A stretch of DNA of 64,000 bases from Parasponia andersonii (lineage: Eukaryota; Streptophyta; Magnoliopsida; Rosales; Cannabaceae), in assembly GCA_002914805.1 (NCBI GenBank), contig JXTB01000034.1, positions 1,467,248-1,531,247 on the forward strand, given 5' to 3'. Of this stretch, positions 23,574 to 35,842 are shown piece by piece. A program made the position numbers and the translations under genes. The notes under the pieces are model-generated. The model did no database searches, was not told the origin of the DNA, and worked only from the letters and a program-made list of their open reading frames with translations. Each line of letters begins with the position of its first letter. Position 1 is the first letter of the stretch.

Positions 23574-24315
23574 TTTCTTGTTTTAAGAATACCAAAACTT
23601 TACTAGAATATAAATAACTCATCTAAAACGTCTGTAATTATCTTATTGGATTGCCCATAAATAATTTTCTTATTTTAAAAGGTTACGTGGAACAATTGAA
23701 TCGCCTTTATAGAATAAATATTCAGCCGCTTGTGAACCCTCTAATACGTCTTATTCAATGTTTGCTCAATTTATTTTTTACCCGCGAGTTCAATGTAACC
23801 TTTGGGTTCGACAATAATGATATCTCCCAATCTACGAAAATAATACTGAATGTGGTGTTTGTGGTGTTTGGTACCTTGGCATTACTTCAAATAGAGGGAC
23901 CAACAGAAAATAACTAATTGTTCGAGGACCAAAAAAAAAAAGATAATCTCCTATTTCGGGATTGTCTTTGTCGTCTAGAGAGCCAAGAGATGTGACGGTT
24001 AAGGGAATAAACGACAACGAACTCTCGAAATAAAGACGCGTAATACAATATTTTAATTAATATTTAATTGAAATGCCATTTATTTTTAATAATTTTGTTT
24101 CAGTAAACTTTCGTTTTCCCAGCTATATCTATAAAATTAAAAAAAAAAAAAAAAAAAGTAGTTTACCTTTACTTTTCTCCATCCGTCGCATCCTTTTTTT
24201 CTCTCTTTCTCTCTCTCTGAAATCTCAATCCCTATCCCTTTTTTCTTCTCTCTGTCTCTCTCGGAATCCGGGGCAGAAGAAGGATCAGAGCTTGATAGCC
24301 TGATACTGGTTGGCG
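23574..24315 (+). promoter_or_regulatory. Upstream region and leader of SKP1
   Basis: AT-rich spacer followed by a CT-rich leader (about 24180-24265: TTTCTCTCTCTCTG and similar). No other gene is seen. Confidence 0.5.
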
Positions 24316-25261
24316 ATGTCGTCCGTCAGAAAGATAACCCTGAAGAGCTCCGACGGCGAGACCTTCGAGGTGGACGAGGCGGTGGCTCTGGAATCGCAGA
24401 CCATCAAGCACATGATCGAGGACGATTGCGCTGACAATGGTATTCCCCTCCCCAACGTCACCAGCAAGATCTTGTCTAAGGTCATCGAGTACTGCAAGAA
24501 ACACGTCGAGGCTCCCAAGTCCGACGAGCGCGCCTCCACCACCGCTGACGATGACCTCAAGGTTTGGGACGCTGATTTCGTCAAGGTCGACCAGGCCACC
24601 CTCTTCGATCTCATCCTGGTTAGCCCCCCTACTCACTCTTCTTCGATCTTCGATTTTGACTTTATTTTGGGATTTAGGGTTTCTGATACCCTTCTCTGTG
24701 ACTTGTATCTGGGTTCTGTTTGATTAGCTGAAATCGAGCATTAATTTTAAATTACGCCCAGTTTCAGTCGTATTTGTATATATGGGGGTTTGGATACTGG
24801 AAATCCTCAATCATATATAAGAAACACGCATATGTATATATGTATATGTATATATATTCGGGTTGGGGTGGGTTTTTATGCATGTTTGTTCTGGGATTAT
24901 TAACTTGAAACTGGATCTGTGTGTACTTTGATTAATGATTATGCAATCAATTTTGTTACAGTGTCTATACATGGGGATTTTCAATAGTATGATAAAAATA
25001 TAGTATCTTTTTATGAGTGAAATTGGGTTTGTTTTGGAAGAAGTGGTAGGCTTATAAGATTCCCCTTTTATGGTTAATGGTTTCTAGGCTGCTAACTATT
25101 TGAACATCAAGAGCTTGCTGGACCTGACTTGCCAGACGGTGGCGGACATGATCAAGGGAAAAACTCCTGAGGAGATTCGCAAAACGTTCAACATCAAGAA
25201 TGACTTTACACCAGAGGAGGAGGAGGAAGTCCGCAGGGAAAATCAATGGGCGTTTGAGTGA
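24316..25261 (+). CDS. SKP1: SKP1-like SCF ubiquitin ligase adaptor
   Basis: Two exons (24316-24618 and 25088-25261) with clean GT-AG borders encode 158 residues, the normal length. The N-terminal BTB/POZ-like fold begins [20 protein letters not shown] and includes [20 protein letters not shown]. The C-terminal Skp1 domain reads [20 protein letters not shown], then [20 protein letters not shown], ending ENQWAFE. The C-terminal helices bind F-box proteins and the N-terminal part binds cullin 1, so it links substrate receptors to the SCF complex in nucleus and cytosol. The intron position between the FDLIL and AANYL blocks is the usual one for plant ASK genes. It is unlikely to be anything else. 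Short acidic and alanine/threonine stretches ([12 protein letters not shown]) mark the usual variable loop. Confidence 0.97.
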
Positions 25262-25813
25262 AAGGTGTTTACATGGGCAAATCTGTTTTTGTGGCTATGT
25301 GCGCTTTGTTTTTTTTTTTTTTTCCTTCTTTTTTTTTTGTTTTCCCTTTGAGGTTGAGGTTATTCAATGCTGTTTCTACCCAATATGGGAAGCCTCTTTA
25401 GCCAGTAAACTGCTTTTATATTGCAAACTAAGTCTCTATTCTCAGAATTTAGATACTATGATGTTATCTGGATCTCTACAAGTATATTGATGTGGTAAAT
25501 ACTGTTCTTAATCGATGGTTATTCACTTATTCCCATTGTGTTACTGTAACGCACTTATTCGCCCTTTTGAAACAATAGACTATTTTGAAGTCCATGTTCT
25601 TGTCACTTGGTGGATTATAATTGTTAAAGTTAAACCTAATAGAACCACAAAGTGTTAAGTACTGGTTTCCATAGTTGGTTTATGTACTTGCGGGAGCTTA
25701 ATTTTCCAGGAAATACCAACTGTTGAAGTTTGATTTCAGATGAGCATCACTTACTACATTCATTACCGGTTGTGAAACCATAATACAAAGATTTCTCTCA
25801 AAGTGTTCTGTAT
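25262..25813. other. Shared 3' spacer between SKP1 and the subtilase
   Basis: The two genes are convergent. T-runs at 25309-25340 and gene-proximal sequence probably belong to the SKP1 3' UTR. No other feature is seen. Confidence 0.5.
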
Positions 25814-28800
25814 CTAGTTCCCAGGGATTAATACAAAAGGAGTGCGGACTTTATTCATCCCATTTGTCCATGAAATTTCCCCCAAGGAATTTTGTTTCAT
25901 TAGACCATGAAAGTTGAACGTTGCTTGGTAAGTCAGCGTCATATTGCTCTCTTTAAATCGCAACTCATCTGGTTTCACTGTGACGTTTAAGCCACTTGGT
26001 GCTTCTACGGTCGCAGTGAAAACTGCCGCACCGTCTCCAACATACTTGACGGTCCTGCTAATAGTCTTGCTTGCTGAGCCATTGAAGTTGGAGATTGCTA
26101 TTGACGGGTAGTTGATATTTGATATGTTCTCAGAGCTCGAGTTCTCAGGGCAAGCAAAATCTTTAGGAATAGTTGTCGAGATGAGTCTGATCTTTGTTTC
26201 GTTATACCCATAATAGCATAGAAAATTTAAGTAATCAATGGTAGTTGTTTCGTACACTAGCCCAGGCTGTAATGGCCCCTCTGTTGTTACTTCCCCTGAC
26301 CCATAATCGAAGGGTGTGGCAACAAAACCCGAGTCCGTTGTTATTGGAGCTTTCAGATTGTTCGTTTGGGTTGCTGTGAATTGATTTGTCATTTGGTCAA
26401 AGATGACAAGTGTAACGAGACTTAAGAAAGTAAGAGTGACGACAAGTGTAACCAGACTTAAGAAAGTAAGAGTGTTTTTGGTATAAGAGTCAAATTCTAG
26501 TCTACAAATCCTAGAAAATCCAGAAATAACTCTTGCACCTAAACTATTTTATCATATCAATTACATTTGGTATAAGAGTCAAATTCTAGTCAACAAATCC
26601 AGAAATAACTTTTGTATAGTCAACAAATCCAGAAATAACTTTTGTATGCCAAACTATTTTATCATATCAACTTTTTATTTCTAAATTAATAAAATATAAT
26701 TTGAATTCTATATGAACTGCGCATTAAGTTTTAAGTTGTTTACTACCTGTTGTCATGATGGCTGATTTGATCGCAGAAGGACTCCAGTCCGGGTGCTGGG
26801 ACTTGACCGTGGCGGCTACCCCGGAAACGTGAGGACACGCCATGGAAGTTCCTGAAATCACATTGAACAGTGGAGGGTCTTTGCCAGCTGGAGTTTCATT
26901 TGTGTCGCTGGCAATCCACGCAGCAAGAATGTTTGCACCAGGTGCTGCGATATCAGGCTGCAAAGTGGATCCACAATTGAAAAACCAGAAATTTGGTGTC
27001 ATTTCTGCTCTTTTTCTCTCTCAAAAAGACAAGATCATCGAGGAAAAGGGAGAAAGCCTTGCCTTGATAAGGTTGGTGGTAATGTACGATGGCCCTCTGG
27101 ATGAGAAATATGCCACTGCAGGGGCTGGCTTATACTCCGTCACTGTCTCAGTTGGTAAGATTGTGGCAACTGGGTCCCTTCACGAACAATAGAAACTCTA
27201 TTGAGTGCTTCAACTACTAAAGATTAAAAAGTTTCAAATGGAGGTAGATATATTGTTTTCAATTTTGACAACACGACATTATTACTTGGTTGAGTTGATG
27301 TAGGAGAGAACATCGGCAGCATCCTTTGAACTAATCACAGTTGCTGGAAATTCTCGATAATTTTCTGCAACGAACCTCGATTTATCGTCAACGATAATAA
27401 CACCTATTCCTCCAAGACTCTTCACTGTATCTCTCTTGTCATAGGTTGAATAATCGTCCTTATTCTCACATACAACAATCTTACCCTTAATTGCGGCTGC
27501 TTCCAATGAATCTCCTTGGCAATTACTGAAACATGCAGGATTGGTTAGTGATGAACTAATATCATTCACTTTTGTCATGAAATAAATGTGAAGAAGGATA
27601 TTGAAGCAATAATACCTGGCTGCATAGTCATCCGCGTCACTTTTCTTGGCAGACTTGGCATATATCAATGGGTACATAGGAGATTTCTTGAGAGCTGAGA
27701 AGTTTATGCCTTCTCCCTGAATTAGTTCACAAAGAAAGCCAATCAAGTTCTGATGAGTTCACCGAGTGGTGGTCTCCTTCTTATTCTTCGTTTTTTTTTT
27801 TTTTTTTGGTTCCTTTAAAAGATACTTGGATTAACCTACTATGTGGTTTGACTCGTGATGAGCAACGAGGTCAAAAGGACGCATTTGAAGTTTGAACTTA
27901 GAAAAGGTGACAAGAACGTAATTGCTGTTACATGGAAGTAATATCGTTGAATGATTGAAAAACAGGATAAAGATATAGCTAAAAGAAAAAGGTTTTGTTA
28001 ATTTTTTGGTGATGATGAAAGGTAAATGAATTTGATTACGGATTTAAAAAGGGGGGGGGGGTTATTTTTGCTAAATTTGTGGGGAAAAAAAAACTTGTTT
28101 GCTTAACAGTTATCAAACGATAGGACGAGAATCAAAGGGATAATAGTATATTTTAGAGTTTTTACGAAAATTACTTAATAATTTGGCATAAATATGTGTA
28201 CAATTAAAATTATGAATTTATTTAAACGTCTATGAAAATAAGCTAATAAAAATTCAGTTCTTATAAAATGTTATATTTGTCATCTAATTTAATTTGATTG
28301 GTCGTAAATATTATATACTATTTATTGGAAGCTGATTAAATCCTAATCAATTCACTTTATTCGGGGAAAAAAAAATGGTGGGCCACAAGGTGGGTCCAGT
28401 TTTAGAGGAAAAGCGCACACACCTTAATCACTTTGTTTGCACCCAAGACAACATCAGATTCAAAATCCCGGTCAATGGTAGTAGCGGCAACGGTCAAAAT
28501 CCAAGGCACAGCGTTCGTAACCGTTGACGGGTCAGGCCCATCATTCCCTGCGGAGCAGACCACCGTGATCCCCTTCTCCACCGCGTGGAACGCCCCGATC
28601 GCAATCGGGTCGGTATCCAACTCAGGCCGAAACTCGGCCGGGGTACCGAGCGAGAGCGAGAGCACGTCGACCCCGTCGCCAATGGCGTCGTCGTACGCCT
28701 TCAGAATCGCCGATCCGAGGCACCCCATCGGCGAACAGACCCTGTACACCGCGATCCTAGAACCGGGGGACCCACCCTTGGCCGTCCCCGTCGCTAGCCC

Positions 28801-29732
28801 ATAGTACGATGCACCCGAGACGGTGCTACCCGCCGCCGTGGACGCCACGTGTGTGCCGTGCCCTAAAGAATCCCTGGCTGTTTGGTACTCCTCCGCCATA
28901 ACATCTTCTTCCCCGTAAAATCTTGCCCCAATCAGCTTCCTGATATATTTCTTTTTACAAATTATTTTCATTTTTTTTGGTATAGTTACAATACTGATTT
29001 TAAAGAGTCGTAACTGTAACTACTTTACCGGTTACAATTGGAGGAATTGAAGTCACTGCCCGCCATGCACGTCCCTTTCCACCGAGCTGGAATCGGAGTC
29101 ATTCCTTCGTCGCCGAAACTCGCCGATTCTGGCCAAATGCCGGTGTCCAAGATTCCGATGATGGTGTCGTGGCCGTTGGATGATGAGGAGGAGGAGTTTG
29201 AGACCAATTTGGGAGAAGAGTCGATTTTAAGAGCCGTCTGGTACTTGAGAAAGTCCCAAGAATGAGTGGTGTGGAGCTTCAGTACGGGATTGCGGAAAAC
29301 GGATACGACGCCGGGTTTTTGAGCTACTGATTGGGCCTCTGCCTCTGATAAACGAGCCGCGAAACCGGAGAATCCGTGCTTGTAGGTATGGACTAGTGCA
29401 TTTGCATTCCTACGTACAAAATGATGAAATTAAGCCAAATAAGTAGTAGGTATACAGTAAATTAGCGATGGATGAGTATTATTAATTAAGAATATATGTT
29501 TAGATTAATTAATTAGTACGTACCGTTTGAACAAAGAGTTGAGAAGTTTAGCGTGGTCGTCTCGTAAGGAACCGCGGGTTGTGGATGCAGCTCCCATGTA
29601 CACGATATAAAGGCCATTGTTGTTGTTCCCAGGTTGAGCCGCTGCTGCTTTAGTTTCTCTCACGAGTGAGAAAAGGAAGATCACAAGAGTAAATAATGGT
29701 AACATAATGGAAATTATGGTCTTCATGCTCAT
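25814..29732 (-). CDS. Secreted subtilisin-like protease, SBT5 group (SBT5.1/5.2-like)
   Basis: Eight exons on the minus strand: 29732-29524, 29409-29029, 28939-28423, 27716-27616, 27525-27286, 27177-27063, 26957-26747 and 26373-25814. They sum to 2334 bases, in frame, 777 residues. Order: signal peptide (about residues 1-30), I9 prodomain (YIVYMGA... to HTTHSWDFL), catalytic Asp in [13 protein letters not shown], His in [14 protein letters not shown], oxyanion Asn in [11 protein letters not shown] domain ([13 protein letters not shown] region), Ser in [13 protein letters not shown], and a fibronectin-III-like tail ([12 protein letters not shown], then [14 protein letters not shown]). All four catalytic residues are present, so it looks active. 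Multi-exon structure and the ISNFNG/SWTNGM blocks point to the SBT5.1/5.2 (CRSP-type) clade, which cleaves apoplastic peptide precursors; the substrate here is unknown. Intron 6 uses a GC donor (AAG|GCAAGG at 27063/27062). A poly-Ser loop follows the prodomain (residues near 29190). Confidence 0.95.
26405..26660. repeat. Tandem repeats in subtilase intron 7
   Basis: A 36-bp pair starts with GACAAGTGTAAC at 26405 and 26441. A second set repeats TTTGGTATAAGAGTCAAATT (near 26476 and 26569) and CAACAAATCCAGAAATAACT (near 26593 and 26620). Confidence 0.8.
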
Positions 29733-29775
29733 ATGTAGCTGAGCTTTTTTAATACCGACTAGCACTGTTATATAC

Positions 29776-29787
29776 GATATATATAGA
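29776..29787 (-). promoter_or_regulatory. Candidate TATA box of the subtilase gene
   Basis: The minus strand reads CTATATATATCG about 45-55 bases upstream of the start codon at 29732, which suits a short plant leader. Confidence 0.45.
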
Positions 29788-30850
29788 GTGTTAGAGGTCA
29801 CTTATTCTACTCACTGAGTGACTTATATATTTAGGCGTAGCTATAGTTCAACTCCAAGGAAAATATGGCATAAGTATACTTTTGGTGTGGTGGAGAAGAG
29901 CGAGATCGACCGTCAATGTTGGTGGGAAGTTGGATATTGTCACGCGTATCCATTAAGCTTGAGATATCCACTCAAAGTACGCCATCATTGCTAATCTAAT
30001 ATTTATAGTGCTATTTACAGATATCTCAATAAAATTACGTATGTTCGTATACTCAATGGTGGTGATGAAGTGACGATAATAAATGGAAGGTATTTACTTT
30101 CACTAGTTTTGTAAGTTTGTGTGTGGGCGTATATATATGATATATTAATTAATAAAGTATTAGTGTCACGCCTAAGAATATAAATTTTGGAAACAGATTC
30201 GCAACTGAACAAACTTTGATCATGCCATTTGAATGGTGAAGCTTTTTGTTTATAAAGGATATAATATTGGATCGATGTTCCTTTAGTTTTTTATTCCTAG
30301 AAACGGGTAGAGGGATTTGGGCTTAAATTATGGGTGTGGTGGGTACTGGTGCATGTTGTTTGTGGATTTGGAACTGTATAAAGGGGTCAATATGGGTTAG
30401 ATATTAGAATCAATATTGGGATTTTTACCAACTTTGCGATATTGTGAGAGAGTGCTTTCGGGCAGGCATGGGTCGGACCAACCCATAAAATTGTACAAAG
30501 AAGAAATATCTGGGTGAAGTATGACAAGTTGTGCACTTGAAAAATGGAAGTGATACACAGATAGCCGTAATAGTGAGGATAAAAGAATTGGGTAGCAAGC
30601 AAAGCAATTACGTTGTTGTAGTGGTAATCACACTAGGAATCCCACCAGACCAGGCAACCATAAAAACGACAACGAGTTTCCGGAACATGCCACGTCACAC
30701 TTTCGACAATTGCCACCAGAGTGCGCCACTACCTCCATAAGCCTGGAAAAAAATGAAGGGTTCAGTTTCGCATTATATGCGCCATGCAGCATCATTTTAC
30801 ATGGCCTATCAGGGCCCATAACAATCTAAATGGGCCACGATATGAAACAA
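29788..30850. other. Upstream spacer of the subtilase
   Basis: No gene is recognised. Open frames here are short and lack family features. Confidence 0.4.
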
Positions 30851-31250
30851 GAAAGGTTTCTAACACTTTTACACACTTCTACTTTCCCCCTCTTTTTTTC
30901 CACTACTTTCCCTCCTAAACGTATCACATATCTGCTCATCTCTCTCTCTCTCTCTCTCTTCTCCCCAATCTCTCTCTTTCTAGTTCAACTCAAAACCTCT
31001 CAGCTCACCTTTCTTTCTCTAGTTCAACTTCATTCTCCTCCACCAATCTCTCTTTGAAGTTCAGCTCAAGGCTTCTTCACTTATCTCTGTCTCTGTCTCT
31101 CTCTCTCTCTCTCTCGTTTAGCTTCATTCCCATCTGCCCATTTCTCTCTCATTCAGCTACAAATTTCTTTGTTTCTTGTTGTTTATAAATTGTCTCTGTT
31201 CTATCGTATTTTCTTCGTTTTGGTTGGATTTATTCTTCACAATTTGTTTA
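30851..31250 (+). other. CT-rich leader-like tract without a recognised gene
   Basis: Dense CTCTCT runs (about 30940-31120) alternate with recurring AGTTCAACT / TTCAGCTCA blocks. The tract resembles a plant 5' leader or promoter-proximal region on the plus strand, but no convincing coding exon follows within several kilobases. It may be the start of a non-coding transcript or a remnant of a lost gene. Confidence 0.35.
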
Positions 31251-31379
31251 AAGAAGAAAGTCTCAGGTCTATTCTTACATGGGGTTAAAACTAATAGTTG
31301 TATAAGTTTATATATGTTATGAATCTAGTAACTGAGATAATTAAAAAATATATTGCTTAAAATTTTTGTCAAGTATATG

Positions 31380-32380
31380 TTGAAAGTCACAATTTGTGTT
31401 CCTTATTATCAAAGTTTGTGCGACAATGTGTCAAAATACTGAATAGGATGGATACAAATATTTTTTCCCTTCTAGATCAGCATCAAATATATATCAGATC
31501 TTGAGGCACACGAATATATTGGTGATAATATTAAAATTTGTGTAATTGTCTGTCAATATTTTGTTATAGATTGTCACAGTGTATAATTTTATTTTAATAA
31601 TATTATGATTAGAAATAGTCTAAATTCATGATACTACTTTGTGTGATTAGAAGGTGTCATAAATTTGTAACATCTTATCTGAATTTATTTACTATTGTTA
31701 AAAACTTCAGGTTTAGAAGTAGTCAAAATTTTGTGATTGTTTGTCACAAAATTTGAGATCATATCACATGATTTATTGGCTAATTATAGATTCGTGCTTT
31801 TTATTTTTTATAGACATATGAATTGTTATTTTCTTGAATTACAAAATTAGTAGGACAACAATAATATGGGCACAATAGGCAAACTTGCAAGAACTTGATC
31901 CCCTTACATGCAACCAATTATGGACCAAGAAATCGTTTTAGAAGCTATGTATGATTAATGTTGTTTTTAAATTTGTTATTGGTGTATGTGACTTAGAGTC
32001 AGACAATTTGTGACTTAGGATCACATACTTTGTGATAATCACAAATTACTAATGACAATAATGTATTTTCGTCGTTGCATTTTCTATTTTACTGTAATAA
32101 ATACTCGATAGATGATTTGATAATCTGTAATCAATTTTCAGTTTATGATAAACTTTTATTAAATGTATACTCTAATTTGAGATATATTATATTTTAGTGT
32201 GACTTAAAAACATACATTGGTGACAAACGATAACAAATAATAGAAAACGTGTCTCATGATTTATCTTAATATGTTTAATCACATAATTTATGTTTATGCA
32301 CACATTATATATTTCAGTGTGACTTAGAGTCATATATTTGTGATGAGTAGTAACAAATAATAGAGAATATGTCACTTTAT
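31380..32380. repeat. Degenerate repeats with TTTGTGAC / GTGACTTA motifs
   Basis: Many short related motifs occur in both orientations (TTTGTGAC, GTCACAAA, GTGTGACTTA, GTGACTTAGAGTCA). The clearest unit is about 70 bases, starting ATATTTTAGTGTGACTTA near 32190 and ATATTTCAGTGTGACTTA near 32310, about 120 bases apart. The pattern resembles subterminal repeats of a DNA transposon, but I cannot find matching termini. Confidence 0.5.
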
Positions 32381-34029
32381 TCCTACTCCACTTCCTTCAT
32401 ACATTTTTTAAATAAAAAAAATGAACAAAAAAGAAAACCTTCAAAAGCTCTGATAGTGACCAACCAATTCAAAGACATTTTATACTTTTTGTTACCTAGA
32501 AAGTATTAAAAATTTCATTTTGAAAAAGTGAACTAAAAAAGTCATTTTGGCCTAAATTTGAATTATCGAAGTCAATTTTCTGACACAAAAAAAATAAAAT
32601 AATAACAATAATACAGTGGGTCACTTTTTTTTTAAAGAAAAATACTGCTTTTAAAAAGAAAGGTTTCTAAAACCTCTACACACAAAAATAAAAAATAATT
32701 ACAAGAATATGATGGGTCAGATTTTCTTTCTAATTCTTGTACTTTTTTAAAGAAAAATAGCATTTTTCTTAAAAAATATTTAGAGAAATACTATTTTTAA
32801 ATTGTTATTAGTTACTAGCGTTGAAAATTGATTACTAGTTATCAATTATAAATACATTTAGTTATTAGTTATCAGTATTCGAAAACTGTTCATCAGTTAC
32901 TAGTTAATATTTTAAAAAATTGCATTTTTCTAAAATTTTTTGAAAAATACGATACCAGATCTAAAAAAAACCGAGCTCGTCGTATATTTCTAATTCTTTT
33001 ATAAAAACTCCATACAAGGCCTAATGTTCACAAAAAGATAAGAGAAATTAGAGTTGGGTCCATTTATTACAATTGATTTTTTAAAAAATTCTTCTTATTT
33101 TACTTTTATTTTGATTTTAAAATTGTAGTTCTATTGAATTTTTTAGTTCATTTTCATTTCAAATAGAGGTACTTTTCTTCATGGACAAACACCCATTTTC
33201 CCCTTGATTTTTGTTAATTGTCACATCTTGTCATGAGATAATTGATTTTAAACTAGTTTACTCTAAATTTAGCAAAAATAATTTCGCTTTGTCCCAAAAT
33301 CAGAATGATATAAACAAATATTATTTTGTTTTAATTCCTCTTAACCAACCTTATAACATATATGAATCACTATTTTTTCCCCTTAGAAAATACAAAATCA
33401 AATTTAGGACTTCCCAACTTGAGGTTCATAATGGTCAGAAAAGTTGGCAATATTATAGAGGGGCCGAAGAGTGGGTCTACGTGATTTACGTTTGAAATAT
33501 CTCGAGTCTTGAGAACGATTGAAGAATGAGCAACCCACACCACCAAAACTTTGTCATTGTACCATCCATAAATTCGAAAACAGAATCCATACATTCGAAA
33601 AGAGAACCTACCAATTACTACTTACCTTACATTCTTTTCCCCTCATGTTGCATCATCCATACTCACTAAGAGGATATCCCAAAAGTACCCACCTTTCTCA
33701 TTTGTAGAAAACTCATTCTATAATACTCACTTAACTTGGTGTATTGAACTCAAAATTCTAACAAGCAAAGTTAACTATCAACTTGTATTTTCTTATCTCA
33801 TTAGGTACCTCACACCAACAAGATTCAATTTCCATGGATTCAATATACTTTGGCCTATTCAGAGCCAGGCAACTTCATCTTTTGCCCCTTAATTGTATTG
33901 CAATGACTAAAATCTCTCAACACGGTAATATCGTTTAAAATTTGGGGAAAGAGAGAGTATTTTTGCTAAATTTCGGCCAAAATATGCCAAAGTAAATTAT
34001 CTTGAGACAGATCATAACACTTATATTAA
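32381..34029. other. AT-rich spacer
   Basis: About 32780-32930 carries repeated GTTA.TAGTTA words like those at 19700-19810. No gene is supported. Confidence 0.4.
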
Positions 34030-34434
34030 GACTATATTCCGTAGAGAGGAAATAAAGTAATAAAGAAGGAAAAATTAAGAAGGATAAAAAATATATAATT
34101 TGAAAATGAAAGTGTTTTTCGTAAGTACGAGGAAAAAAATAATTTATTTTAAATTGAATATTTTACCTCATTTATTAATATTTTAAAATTAGTATTCAAG
34201 ATTAACTCAGTAAATTCACTAAAAAAAAAAAAAAAAACTTTTCCTCATCTTTTTCTCTAATTTTTGTAGGAAAAAATATTTGAGTGGACTCTAGTATTTT
34301 TTCCCTCCCTCATTTTCTCTTTTTTTTTTTTTTTTTTTTCCTCCTGCTAAACAACGATTCAATTTTTTTTTCTCTTCATTTTTAACTCTGAACTTTTCAT
34401 TCCTCTCTTTTTTCCCGTCTTACCAAACATAGCC
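34030..34434. mobile_element. Tourist-like (PIF/Harbinger) MITE
   Basis: The left end GACTATATTCCGTAGAGAGG pairs with the reverse complement of the right end, GGCTATGTTTGGTAAGACGG. A TAA target duplication flanks it (34027-34029 and 34435-34437). It is 405 bp long with no coding capacity. Long A and T runs inside could form a hairpin. Confidence 0.75.
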
Positions 34435-35194
34435 TAAGTCAGGAGCTAGGTAATTTGTCCCTTTCTCGAATCAAGATCACATATGAAATAGTTATGCCCT
34501 AATTCGTGTTCAACCATTCAAACTTTCGACATAATCTTGACATAATTCCTTATCAAAATTGTGTGTTTTTCACTTTGTTTATACTTTTTAAATAATGTGT
34601 CAATTTAACTACACTTAATGGGATTATCATGTGCAACTAATAATCTCTAAGGTATAAATTAGTTGAATAAAAGAAAATGCAATCTGAGGTATTTATAGGT
34701 TAACATTTTATTAAAAAAATAAAATAAAATAAAAAACACAAGTTCTCCTCATCTCGGCACATTGCTTTTTCTTAAATTGTAATGTCTTCCGGGAGATTAA
34801 TTTCATCATTTTTCTTTCAAATTTTGAGTAACGGCAGCGTAAGCCAGCCGCAGGGCTCAGGGTTTAGCGGTGGTTGAAGATTGAACGTGTGGTTTTATAA
34901 TTATTAATGTTTTGAATGAATGACACAGAGGAGTTTCTGCCTTGAGAAAGAATGAGTTATTGAAGGAAGTAAAACCCCAAATCTTCTGGATAAAACTCTA
35001 TCACAACTTCCCTTCCCAAGGTACTCCTTTGATGATTACTATTATTTTACAATTTTGTTTCATATTTTCCTTTCCTTTCTGTGCAGACCAGACCTTTTTA
35101 TAAAATATTTTTCCCATAATGTTAATTTCAGAAATTGCCCATTTATGCAATAGTTTTGTTCTGTTGTTGTTAAGGAAAAGGAAGAGAACCAGAT
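34435..35194 (+). promoter_or_regulatory. Upstream region of the LYR-motif gene
   Basis: Probable promoter and leader. A possible 5' UTR intron runs from an AAG|GTACTC site near 35020 to a TGTGCAG site near 35088. No other gene is seen. Confidence 0.4.
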
Positions 35195-35842
35195 ATGGTG
35201 GCTTCCTTCAATTTGCAGGATTTCATACTCCGTGCTCGAGTGTTGAAGCTGTACAGGCAAGCATTGAGGTCTGCTCGAAGAGCCCCTCTTCATGCTCGAG
35301 GTAAACACGTTTTCTCTTTCACAAATTATGTTATACTCTATACTAATATAATACAAGCTGTTAAGACATAGTTTACTGACTGATCAGACTCTTTGCCGAT
35401 ATGGGGTAAGTTCCCAAGTTGAAAAAAAATTGAGAACTTGTCATTTGTTTTCCGCGAAAAAAGAGTTGCTTTTCTATCAAAGATGAAACTGTGTGATTTC
35501 TTACTTTTAGCTTGAAGTGGATTAGGCGGACAGAGACTTACATTTTAACGTTGGTAAACCAGAGAGACGCATAATGTCCTCTGTTTGGAAATGCGTATAT
35601 TATGCTGGACTTTCTTTTCACTTCTGACGAGTGTTGTAATGAGTGGAGATATAGTGAATGGCATTGCCTAAAATATTATCTTTTGTCTTTCTTAAACAGG
35701 GGAACTAAGGCAGACGATTAGGCAAGAGATGGAGAATAACCGCAACTGCGATGACAAGCAAAGGATTCGGTTTTTGATTAGTGAAGGATTAGAGAGATTG
35801 AAAAGTCTAAATGAGATGTTGGATATGCAAGGCCACTTTTAG
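35195..35842 (+). CDS. Small LYR-motif protein (LYRM2-like)
   Basis: Two exons (35195-35300 and 35700-35842) with GT-AG borders encode 82 residues. The start MVASFNLQDFILRARVLKLY leads into the LYR-like tripeptide LYR in VLKLYRQALRSARR. The second exon gives GELRQTIRQEMENNRN, then RIRFLISEGLERLKSLNEML, the basic helical part of the Complex1_LYR fold. Length, the early LYR and the following R/K-rich helix fit the LYRM2 type. Such proteins act as small mitochondrial assembly factors, binding acyl carrier protein or delivering Fe-S clusters; a role in respiratory complex assembly is likely but not shown here. The exon 1 ATG is the first in the conserved frame. Confidence 0.88.

Noticed and set aside
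24232..24636. 134-codon minus-strand frame over SKP1
   Set aside because: It is antisense to the well-supported SKP1 exon 1 and reflects its codon composition.
26842..27192. Plus-strand frame of 116 codons, also 28433-28804
   Set aside because: Antisense shadows of subtilase exons with no family resemblance.
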